The notes under the pieces: generated by a model
What the model was told of the DNA's origin: nothing
Database searches by the model: none
Seen by the model: only the letters and a program-made list of their open reading frames with translations
In this document: positions 54,201-60,000 of the stretch, piece by piece
Numbering within the stretch: position 1 is the first letter of the stretch
Layout of the letters: each line of letters begins with the position of its first letter
Program-made: the position numbers and the translations under genes
NCBI RefSeq assembly: GCF_964340395.1
Contig: NC_135568.1
Location: 9,472,776-9,532,775, forward strand
Source of the DNA: Glandiceps talaboti
Lineage: Eukaryota; Hemichordata; Enteropneusta; Spengelidae
Direction: 5' to 3'
DNA length: 60,000 bases

Positions 54201-56686
54201 ACGTAGATTTTGCCATTGTGCGTCCAAATGAATTTCCAGTGTTTTTCGTTGCGTAGCTGATTTACCTGGAAGAAGAGTTGCTTATTAGTTGGTGTTAAGT
54301 TCTCGTTGATGTAAATACGATTGTTGCTTGTGACGCCAATGTTACGGGTAGTCTTGCCTTTAAGGTTTTTTCTTGATGAATACAGCTTATTTCGGAGGGA
54401 ACGACGAACGAACTTGACGATGATTGTGGCTGGTTTACGCTGGCCATTACTTTGCCGGCTAGGTCTTTGAGGAAGACGATGTGATATATCAATATCATCA
54501 GGCGAAACATTGACACCGACGATCTCAGCTACTTTAACCACGATATTATCTGTGTCTTCATTTCCATCCTCAGGTATACCTGATATTTCTAAGGTGTTTC
54601 TTCTGGTGTATTGATGTAGTTCGTTGACTTCCTTTGTTGTGTTAGCTAGTTTGTCTTTCAAATCTTTGTTTTCATTTCGTAGACTTTGCAGTTGCTTTGC
54701 GAAGTCATCAAAAGAGTTACTCACATAGGTAATGGACTTCTGGAGTTCACGTATGTTGTTTTCCATTGCAGTAAGCTTGTCGACTTTAGCGGTGAGCGTA
54801 AGCAATGTCGCCTGTATAGTGTCAAGTTGTGATTTCTCAGGCACGTGATTGTCATTGTCAGTAGTAGCATCGGCCATCTTGACTGCACTTGAACTTGTTG
54901 TTGGAAAGCGATGAAGTTTACACGACTTGCAGAGATGCAGGTCGCCCTGGGACAGCTTAGCTCTCGAGTTACCACAATCCTGACACTTCATAATTGTTTT
55001 CAAATGGTTGCAATTGTAGAAAGCATTTGTTGATAATGGAAAATTTGAGGTTTTTGCTGGAGCGAGGTGCACAGTAGTTTTAGTTTGTATCTATCTTAGA
55101 AAACCGAAGGCTAATGGAAATTGCCAGGACAAATTACAGGGACATCTAAGATATATTTCTCCCTACATTGTAAACAATGTATTGCTCAAAAGCATTCAAG
55201 CATGTTACAATCAACATAGTACAGGCATGTACCTCTGAAATGAAAGTCTTAACACCTTTGCAGTTACTGCTCAAGAAAACATAAGCCCGTTCTCAGTTAA
55301 AATGAAGAAAACAAATTAGGGGTCACCCATTCTCGCAAACCAGAGCTGTTATTTCTTCTGTGACACTGCAAAATGACGGCGCGTTTTGGGCGGTGCCGTA
55401 AAAGAGGCTGTGGTTTGCAACGATGGGGTCACCATTCAATTTTTTTTACATAGAAGTAAACATATTTTCAAAATTAAGCCAGTTTAGAATCCAAAGTGGC
55501 CATGGAATACAAACCCAGTATATAGCGTTTTGAATTTCCAACATTTGCGTAGATTAGATTACCCACAATGCTCTATATGCATGCCTGTTGAGTGAACTAT
55601 CACATAATAGTATAGAGTACAAAACTTCAGTAAGTACCTGTTTAGTTTGTTGCAACTTGGCTGAAGTGTCTTCAAGGTCCAGCTGAGTGGTGGCCAGTTT
55701 TTCAGTTGTGTGTTCTAGTGTCTCCTTTGTGTCGTGGAATAGATCATTTATCTAGGTATAAGAATGCAGTCAAGTCAATGAGTCGTCAGAAAATACAATT
55801 TATTGTATTTTGGAAAATTGTTTTTAAAAGAAACTTGATCATGGTTTATGGTGCCTAGGTGGTAGGGGAAAGGCGAGAGCCAAAATTCTCCATACAACTT
55901 GATTTTACACTGATCAAATAGCATTTTAGCAATAACATCAACACATTACATATTACATATGATGTAAACTGTGACGAAGATTGTAGTGGTCACACCAATT
56001 CAGAATTGATGCAATATAAAAACATGATGGTGAACACTAAAATACTACCCAGTAACCGGGAACCCAGCACTGTATATCACATTAGAATGTAAATTTTAAT
56101 CAACTTATCAACATCTCAGTAGCAAATACAAAACCTGTTATCACTGAAGGCATGAAAGTTTTCAAAATTTGGATAGAATTGGGAAAATGAAGTTCAGCAA
56201 TCGCATTGATGCCAAAACCCTTCCCTCTAAAGAAACAAATTGAGAATGTGTGACATAGTGTGATCATCGCAGGGGGATGAAGCATACATTTTTTGTACTA
56301 CCTACACATGTACAATGTATTCACATCATTAATTTATAAACAAACATTTCTTTTTGCCAATTAAAACACATACTTTCTTGATTTCTTCCTCCATTCCAGT
56401 AATTCTGTTATGTAAGTCTTCCATTTCATGGTCCTGTGTATTTATTTTACCTTCCATACCCCTGGAAAGGAAGAAAATAAACAGGTTAGAGCGCAGAAGT
56501 TTAATATATATGGCATTTTGTGCCAATGACAACCTGTATGTGGTTCTGGAATCAATCACAAAGTGTTATTATCTCCTAAATTAGGGGATTATATGTTTAA
56601 TATATAATATTATATGTATAACTGATGTTTCAAACGGAATTGTTCTGATTTTCCTAAATAGTTTCTTTTAAAGGTGAGTGGTGGTG

Positions 56687-56777
<91 letters not shown>

Positions 56778-59700
56778 ATATATGTTTCACGAGATACAAA
56801 GAAACCATCCTTTTCTCTGGCTGCATGTAAATCCTGTCGTAGTCTTTCAATTTCTTCTGTATATTGCTGATGAAAAGGAGAAAATATAATCATTAATGCC
56901 ATGTATATTGTAAACAACCATAAACCAGGAAGATAAAAAAAAAATACTTTTTATTGTCGCGTTTATAGTAAATATCCTGTTTTCTTTTTAAAGGGATTAA
57001 CTTTATACCTTTTTTTAGATACTTTTTGCTGCACTGTAATAAATTAATCATGAATTATTAGATTAATAATAACTCTTTACATATACATGAAGTGACAGGG
57101 GAACTTGAAACTATGTTATGAATGTGAGCTATTATGCAACGTGGCCATAAAACGTCTTATCAACTGATGGAATGAAAGTCTCTTAGTTCCAACAAGATGT
57201 GCCAAACGTTATATTAATCCAATTCATTCCTTATAGATTATGGCTAATCTATGCAAATGCGGGAAATTCAAACTGCTGTACAGAGCACTAGCTTATGGGT
57301 CTTGTTTTCAGCATTTTTTCTGTGCTCCGAGAAATACACAGGTCATGTATCATGTACAAATTGTTTGTGAATGTCGTAGGATGGTAACTTGATACACAAA
57401 TTAGTTGAAAATCAGTCTGTTTGTTTCATAGAATGAAAAAACCTTTCCAAATGAGACAAATTCCCCTTCAAACAGCTGCTTAGATTGTGTGTCATTCAGG
57501 ATTATTAAAATATGCGGCATTTGCATGTGAAAACCCCAGATATAGGGAATGTTTATATTTTGGTGATTACTTGCCAAGTTGTCAGTGAGTCATCACAAGT
57601 TCTCCACCTCCAAACATACAGTCAGTCATATGCAAAATAGGGTCCCAGGCACCGCCAGTTGTATGTTTAACTTTCCATGTTTGTAACATGTTTCACTTGT
57701 TGATGCTTGCCCGCTGTTGGTTGTAACACTTACCTTAATCAGAGCTCTCTTGGTCATCCTTTGGTTGACTTCAGGCCTATTGGTGATATTCCTGGCTCTG
57801 TGTGCATAGTCCAACGTACTCAAACTCTCCTATGGTTAAGGAAAGATGCACACATTGTTACATATGTACCAGAGATTACTTGCACTGGTGTGCGCACACA
57901 CTAGTTGTATTTGCACTGCAGTGCTATACCGAAAACATTATTGCATACCTGCATGCAAATAATAGGCAAATGAGAATGCAATTGTTCATTCTTCACAAAA
58001 GAGTTTGATCACATAGTGTCATTTTTACAGGAATTGTTTGTTTCACTCAGCTGCCTAGAAACACCAAATTGAATCTCTTTCACTATCTATTGTTCTTTTA
58101 GTGGTGCACCATTGCATTATGGGTATTAGTAGACATGAATATTTAGTCATTGCACACTGGATATTCATGACTCTGAGAGCCTATTTCATTCAGTTAAAAA
58201 CTATGACAAATGTGTGTTCAGGAACAGAACGTTCAAAATGTCCATTGAATGTTTGGTTCCTGAATGCACCCTTGCTCCGCCATACTTCGCACGTTCTAAG
58301 CCCTCTAGAGTTGAAATATTAAAATGTTGATATTGAAATGACAGTAACTTACCTCTATGTTGCAGTGTGCCGGAGACACAGTAGCAATTATGGAAGTTTT
58401 TGTGCTGCCACCTAGAGAGTCCTGCAAGAGCCTGGTTAACTTGCTTTCTCTGAGGATAAAGACGTAATTAAGAGTAAACAATATATTGTCATATGGTCCT
58501 TTCAAATATAGTACCAACATTCAAGTAATTAAAGTTTGAACAAAATATTTGTTCTAGGAAGCTACACATTTGCATGAGGTAAGACATTTGAATTTTGAAT
58601 CTGTCACCATGGTGTAACTGGAGTATCGTTTTTCGATTAGACAACCACAACATATTCCCTGAAAATTGTTACAAAAAACCAATAATTAGACATTGTACAT
58701 GTTGCTATTTCACGTTAACGTCATGTACATGTACAAAGGTAATTTTGATTTACCTACCTGTATGGAATGTGGGGGGCATGTTCTACCAAGGATTTGATAA
58801 CACGTCCCAGGGTAAGCAAACTTTGATTAATGTTGCCTATTGAGTAAAAAAATTGACAGTTGAAATTACTAACTTATCTCACATCATAAATCAGGGCTTG
58901 AATTTAGCCATAGTTCAGAACATCTGGACTAACTTAGAAGTAGTCTACTCGGGTACATGAACTACTAAATATCATATCTGGACTACCAAATTAGTAGTAG
59001 TCTCGGACACATCGACTACTAGTACTAAAAATTGTATCTAGATTGCCAAATCAGCAATAGTGCAGGACACACACCGGGTAGACTACTAAAAACATTGTAT
59101 CTAGACTACTAAATTAGTACGTGTAGTAATGCAGGACACATCAATCTGATTAAAATCTGATGTGGTGAAAGCAGCTAGATGCCTTTATTTGCCTGGTATT
59201 AGTAATGAAGTTTTTAATACGTAATACTGTACCAGTTTACAGTGTTTTTGCTAAGGTTTGGGAACCCCGGTAACAGAAAGGGGGAAAGAGGTAAAACTGG
59301 TAGTGCTTCCCATGCAATGTATCATAGTTTAGGTGGGGAACCCCGGTAAAATGATGTGGGAACCCCGGTAGATTTTACCTACTTACCGCCCTTAAATAAA
59401 ACACTGAGTTTAGAACTCTCGACTACTGTACAGTGTAATAGACAATCGCGTTTGAATCTCGCGCTTTCAATTAGGCAATCACACAGGAGAAATTGAAGCG
59501 TGCTGATTGGTTGTGAAAACCTTACAATATTGTTGAGATTCAATGGGATTGTCTATTACACAGGTTCAGATGTGGGAAGGCGGCAATCACTCAGACCAAA
59601 TAAACAACACAAAATGATGGAAATAGAGATAATTAAAAGCATCTAGCCGCTTTCACTACATCAGATTTTTATCAGATTGAGGACACATAGACTACCAGAC

Positions 59701-60000
59701 TACTAAATTAGCAGTAGTCCGTGGCACATAGACTACTAAACTTCATATCTAGACAACCAGATTTAATCATGTGGTAGTCTGTTAGACCCTACACTGTCTA
59801 TGGTTAGACCAATACAATTCAATTGAAAATTTTTGCTGAGTCAGTTCACATATACACACAACATATTAAGGTTTGTATCCAGGTTGGTCCCAAGGGACGA
59901 AACAAAATACAAGAATCAAACTCACCAGCTTCTTTAGCTCTTCTGTCAACAGCTCCAGATCTACCGATGTTTTCAGAACCTGCTAAGTCAACTAAGTACA
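39581..60000 (-). CDS. KIF11: Kinesin-5 (KIF11/Eg5), 19 exons, 5' end beyond the window
   Basis: Plus-end-directed homotetrameric motor that slides antiparallel spindle microtubules. Exons in coding order: >60000-59926, 58836-58758, 58449-58353, 57829-57734, 56866-56778, 56461-56374, 55751-55638, 50430-50335, 49578-49371, 48761-48640, 46995-46876, 46003-45836, 45368-45291, 44903-44842, 44342-44243, 43587-43495, 42240-42018, 41624-41473, 39808-39581. All junctions keep frame, giving 761 residues after a 5' partial codon; human Eg5 has about 790 from the same point. The first exon holds switch II ([20 protein letters not shown]). Then follow [33 protein letters not shown]-like VSPAH and the neck linker [12 protein letters not shown] long coiled coil includes [16 protein letters not shown]. 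The BimC box is [11 protein letters not shown], with a Cdk1-type TPVR site. The acidic tail ends in [10 protein letters not shown]. The ATPase P-loop and drug-binding loop 5 lie outside the window. Confidence 0.96.
39856..41312. repeat. 45-bp minisatellite, about 32 units, in KIF11 last intron
   Basis: Unit: TCAGAATACACACCATGTAA, TACTAGAATACAATCAGTGG, TATTT. Central units are nearly identical, with recurrent variants (GTATTACTAG, ACAGTCAG, a shortened ACAATGTCG unit); edge units are more degenerate and carry TATACACTATG. The array occupies most of the intron between the BimC-box exon and the terminal exon (39809-41472). Not CRISPR: there are no unique spacers. Confidence 0.96.
41678..41722. 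mobile_element. Minimal CCATAGAC inverted element with G run
   Basis: ACCATAGACC and GGTCTATGGT bracket about 25 bases including an 11-G run. It matches the termini of the element at 35009-35085. In the KIF11 intron between the penultimate two exons upstream of the tail. Confidence 0.55.
41773..41935. mobile_element. Partial foldback element, AAGTGGCCATATGGATGAGG family
   Basis: Left arm reads GAAGTGGCCGTATGGATGAC, then GGGGTATTTATTTTTAATTT. The inner block AAGTCTGTGTCTGTAACTCA also matches the intact copies at 47293 and 47923. The right terminus is missing. Confidence 0.6.
42285..42435 (-). mobile_element. Probable CR1/L2-like 3' end fragment
   Basis: On the - strand GGACCCCACTGGAAACAAGTC, then a GTGGGGTATCCAAG phrase, and an end at CTGAAATAAACTAAACTT resemble the 3' untranslated tails of invertebrate CR1/L2 elements. 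No coding sequence remains. Family recognition is from memory of tail style and is tentative. Confidence 0.4.
42571..42720. mobile_element. 150-bp MITE with CAGTGTGCCCTCTAA ends
   Basis: Perfect inverted termini CAGTGTGCCCTCTAA and TTAGAGGGCACACTG bracket a 150-bp AT-rich body. A CTACAG direct repeat flanks the element (42565 and 42720). It lies in a KIF11 intron. The short terminal repeats suggest a cut-and-paste DNA transposon derivative. Confidence 0.8.
43136..43494. repeat. 49-bp minisatellite abutting a KIF11 splice donor
   Basis: About seven units: ACTCTGATTTGGTAGTAAAA, AACATCATGCTAATTGAAAC, TCTAGAGTT, alternating with a TATACTGCTTAATG variant. The last unit runs directly into the - strand donor GTAAACTAC of the exon at 43587-43495, so the intron starts with the repeat. 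Confidence 0.93.
44380..44720. repeat. Degenerate CAGTCA/ATCA-rich intronic repeat
   Basis: Many dispersed CAGTCA, TCAGTC and ATCA words, with a pure AATC run near 44600-44622, fill a KIF11 intron. Probably an old microsatellite-derived tract. Confidence 0.6.
46146..46509 (+). mobile_element. Non-autonomous element, AATTGTKTGGTTYC family, copy 2 (complete)
   Basis: Left end AATTGTGTGGTTTCGATTAC and the reverse complement of the right end AATTGTTTGGTTCCAGTTAC form imperfect 20-bp inverted termini (16 of 20 match). Body shared with the copies at 23.4, 48.9 and 32.7 kb. It lies in the KIF11 intron 46004-46875. Confidence 0.8.
47070..47284. mobile_element. 215-bp foldback MITE
   Basis: Arms of about 70 bp pair nearly end to end: left AAAGTAAAGC, TTTATAGCATCCATATCAAG, AAAGTATAC; right GTATACTTTCATACTTGATA, TGCTATAAAC, GCTTTACTT. 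The loop is about 70 bp. It lies in the KIF11 intron 46996-48639. Confidence 0.87.
47293..47637. mobile_element. Foldback element, AAGTGGCCATATGGATGAGG family, intact copy
   Basis: The left arm (AAGTGGCCAAAAGGATGAGG, ATTGGGTATCTATTTTGGAT, CAACTCAATAAATTG) is mirrored by the right arm (CAATGTATTGAGTTACAAAC, ATAAATACCTAATACTCATC, ATATCGCCACTT). The whole 345 bp can fold on itself. A second copy lies 290 bp further on and a partial one at 41773. Confidence 0.85.
47923..48507. mobile_element. Foldback element copy interrupted by a LINE fragment
   Basis: Ends are AAAGTGGTCATATGGATGAG and, inverted, CCTCGTCCATATGACCACTT. Subtracting the insert at 47972-48225 leaves a body matching the intact copy at 47293. 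Confidence 0.83.
47972..48225 (+). mobile_element. 5'-truncated non-LTR retrotransposon, ORF2 C-terminus and (TTA)n tail
   Basis: Reads [20 protein letters not shown], then [14 protein letters not shown] and a TGA at 48106: the C-terminal signature of CR1/L2/RTE-type ORF2 proteins. A (TTA)n tract at 48188-48224 forms the 3' tail. Only about 250 bp remain, inside the foldback element. Confidence 0.82.
48900..49252 (+). mobile_element. Non-autonomous element, AATTGTKTGGTTYC family, copy 3
   Basis: Shares all internal blocks with copy 2, but its right part carries a 15-G expansion where the others read GGGTCGG. It lies in the KIF11 intron 48762-49370. Confidence 0.75.
50476..50735. mobile_element. 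MITE, CCTTCGGTTT family, left part of split copy
   Basis: Matches 37869-38179 from its left terminus (CTGGTAATCCAGCCTTCAG) to CCATAGTTTTTT, where the retrotransposon begins. The remainder resumes at 55077. Confidence 0.87.
51074..54004 (-). CDS. Retrotransposon ORF2: endonuclease-reverse transcriptase (976 aa)
   Basis: N-terminal apurinic-like endonuclease domain (about 30-260): HCNVRSL, ALTETWL with the catalytic Glu, [25 protein letters not shown] and the SDHYPIFG end. Reverse transcriptase (about 480-770): [59 protein letters not shown] and the catalytic FADD box, then YLGVCLD. The C-terminus has [10 protein letters not shown], typical of the CR1/L2 branch of the Jockey group. It nicks target DNA and copies the element RNA. 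No lesions seen. Confidence 0.96.
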   Translation of the reverse strand: MMNEELIVKYSCKSCTVNQFNSDRNLLHSSCSFLHCNVRSLTKNFDSFVNFLSMLDQNFPFIALTETWLHPDSNCCLYDLPSYTFVTCNREASQGGGVALYFHNSLSFSRINTCKINHCESIFGETMINNKKIVIGVIYRRPNTPFNEFIDSLEACLDQVSVNGRDCILLGDMNIDTSLDSPPVTHYNSLLNTYNMTQLINTPTRVTNTSHTVIDHLVTNITDHFIESGTIETDISDHYPIFGIIKSLHHVFENVTKTHTYDFRNYNKEAFLADLSNVSWQPVHMCEDPSEAYNIFNDLFHTVIRRHLRIKTSTRTHKSIKRPWITKGLFASIHTKHKLFSKMKNHPRNNQIKNKYTRYRNTLTKLLRLAKKNYYTNKISNASGNTNKTWLIIKEMLNKTHTKYTPDKLTTNNPGNTCLTDTRDIAQEFNNYFTSIGPNLAQKITSNKDFRQYLDGNYLNSFFFHPVSEEDVLGEIFKLDPRKATGQDTINPLLVIHAAHIIACPLTHIINCSLNNGIFPSLLKIAKVIPIYKKGSPCDVGNYRPISILPVISKVFESIVNHQLVKYLEKYNILIKTQFGFRKKHSTKLALVDLITGIANKLDNGYLTCGIFIDLRKAFDTIDHSILLQKLSHYGVRGLPLLWFKSYLSQRKQCVCINNVTSPYSEIQCGVPQGSILGPLLFLIYINDIVNATDAFEFRLFADDTNLFQFINNPSNIIQLDQLHFDFRKVCDWCDANRLTINVEKTNFMIIKTSQRLVKMEGSLGINGSQISQVTSTNYLGVCLDQNMLWTSHIEKVRKAISPIIGIISKIRYYVPKSTLLLLYNSMILPHISYCIEIWGNTYNTFLKPILNLQKKVIRFITFSNIDAPSSPLFQQLGILNVHQQCKFNTSLFIFDLRAGHFPQTVNDYFNTPPNTYHTRNTARDNFYIPKVNLTLTQHNFQYAAAKHWNSLPEELKKIQSRTTFKSQLKQYLLQN
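54134..54991 (-). CDS. Retrotransposon ORF1: zinc-finger, coiled-coil nucleic-acid-binding protein
   Basis: I start at the Met of MKCQDCGN (285 aa) rather than the open-frame Met at 55072, which would leave only four bases of leader in the element. An N-terminal Cys-x2-Cys...Cys-x2-Cys zinc knuckle (CQDCGN, CKSCKLH) is followed by a Lys/Ser linker, a coiled coil (about 85-145, [12 protein letters not shown]), [12 protein letters not shown], and a C-terminal region ([26 protein letters not shown]) like the FP25K-related domain found in many invertebrate retroelement ORF1 proteins. It probably packages element RNA. 129 bp separate it from ORF2. Confidence 0.88.
   Translation of the reverse strand: MKCQDCGNSRAKLSQGDLHLCKSCKLHRFPTTSSSAVKMADATTDNDNHVPEKSQLDTIQATLLTLTAKVDKLTAMENNIRELQKSITYVSNSFDDFAKQLQSLRNENKDLKDKLANTTKEVNELHQYTRRNTLEISGIPEDGNEDTDNIVVKVAEIVGVNVSPDDIDISHRLPQRPSRQSNGQRKPATIIVKFVRRSLRNKLYSSRKNLKGKTTRNIGVTSNNRIYINENLTPTNKQLFFQVNQLRNEKHWKFIWTHNGKIYVRKNVGDPAIIVATIRDLDRIV
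55077..55127. mobile_element. MITE, CCTTCGGTTT family, right part of split copy
   Basis: AGTTTTAGTTTGTATCTATC, TTAGAAAACCGAAGGC and the terminal TTGCCAG close the element started at 50476. Confidence 0.87.
56687..56772. repeat. (GA)n microsatellite next to a KIF11 splice donor
   Basis: About 42 GA units. On the coding (-) strand this is a (TC)n run starting about six bases after the donor GTAAGTC of the exon at 56866-56778. Arg/Glu and Ser/Leu frames are artefacts. Confidence 0.95.
58919..59141. repeat. Degenerate ~60-bp tandem array, left part
   Basis: Units contain ACTACTAAATTAGTAGTAGT, GCAGGACACATCGACTA and TATCTAGACTACTAAA variants. The array resumes at 59680-59800 after an inserted element. 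In the first KIF11 intron visible here. Confidence 0.75.
59142..59679. mobile_element. 538-bp Mutator-like MITE with long inverted termini
   Basis: Left terminus CAATCTGATTAAAATCTGAT, then GTGGTGAAAGCAGCTAGATG. The right terminus, inverted, gives CAATCTGATAAAAATCTGAT, then GTAGTGAAAGCGGCTAGATG, so the arms are at least 40 bp. AGGACACAT flanks both ends (59133-59141, 59680-59688), a 9-bp duplication of the kind made by Mutator-like elements. The host tandem array also contains this word, so the duplication is probable rather than proven. The body repeats GGGAACCCCGGTA three times and holds a smaller inverted element. Confidence 0.82.
59431..59563. mobile_element. 133-bp inverted element nested in the Mutator-like MITE
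   Basis: CAGTGTAATAGACAATCGCG, then TTTGAATCTC on the left is mirrored by GAGATTCAATGGGATTGTCT, then ATTACACAG on the right. It has a slightly higher CpG content than its surroundings. Confidence 0.75.
59680..59805. repeat. Degenerate ~60-bp tandem array, right part
   Basis: Continuation of 58919-59141 with ACTACTAAATTAGCAGTAGT and GACTACTAAACTTCATATCT, ending near a GTCTATGGT motif. Confidence 0.7.

Larger units (their letters stand above)
50736..55076 (-). mobile_element. CR1/L2-group non-LTR retrotransposon, apparently full length
   Basis: A 4.34-kb two-ORF element in the KIF11 intron 50431-55637, same strand as the host gene. Its limits are set by the interrupted MITE: joining 50735 to 55077 restores GTTTTTTAGTTTTAGTTTGT exactly as in the uninterrupted copy at 38.1 kb, leaving no obvious target duplication. 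The 3' UTR (51073-50736) holds GGCAAATAAAATAC near the end. Both ORFs are free of stops and frameshifts, so the copy may be young or active. Confidence 0.92.

Noticed and set aside
54992-55072. Upstream Met for retrotransposon ORF1
   Set aside because: It lies four bases from the element's inferred 5' end, and the residues before MKCQDCGN look like untranslated leader. The downstream Met is preferred.

Overview
This is animal nuclear DNA: interrupted genes with GT-AG introns, AT-rich sequence, and intergenic and intronic space packed with microsatellites, minisatellites and small transposons. The gene content points to a non-insect, non-vertebrate metazoan, most likely a marine invertebrate. 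A deuterostome such as a hemichordate or amphioxus is my best guess, but the species cannot be fixed from this window. The clues are an orthologue of CYP20A1, a cluster of HNMT-like methyltransferases, KIF11 (kinesin-5), a CR1/L2-type non-LTR retrotransposon and a Penelope-like element.

Layout. (1) 2.2-14.9 kb, + strand: three tandem histamine N-methyltransferase-like genes. Each has three exons, two phase-1 introns at matching places and a product near 291-295 aa. The first two are close paralogues and the third is more divergent. The second carries a one-base frameshift near its 3' end. (2) 14.9-19.3 kb: no gene; a 21-bp minisatellite open on both strands and a 146-bp tandem array ending in CA repeats. 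(3) 19.4-31.9 kb, - strand: a complete 11-exon CYP20A1 orthologue (482 aa), with a likely non-coding first exon near 33.3 kb. Its introns hold (GTAT)n tracts, a 42-bp minisatellite, a decayed Penelope GIY-YIG fragment and several dispersed repeats. (4) 32-39.5 kb: no convincing gene; hairpin and dispersed elements. (5) 39.6-60 kb, - strand: 19 exons of kinesin-5, from the switch II motif to the stop codon; the N-terminal half of the motor lies beyond the right edge. One intron carries a 4.3-kb two-ORF retrotransposon, apparently intact, inserted inside an older MITE. The last intron is almost wholly a 45-bp minisatellite.

The three host loci show no sign of acting together: a small-molecule methyltransferase cluster, an orphan membrane P450 and a mitotic motor. 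All exon boundaries were set by hand from splice sites, reading-frame continuity and protein-family knowledge, and every junction given keeps frame. I found no convincing new biological system. The most rewarding items are replacement of the human histamine-contact residues in all three HNMT-like proteins, the canonical haem motif in this CYP20, and nested transposons whose empty sites or target duplications can be read directly.
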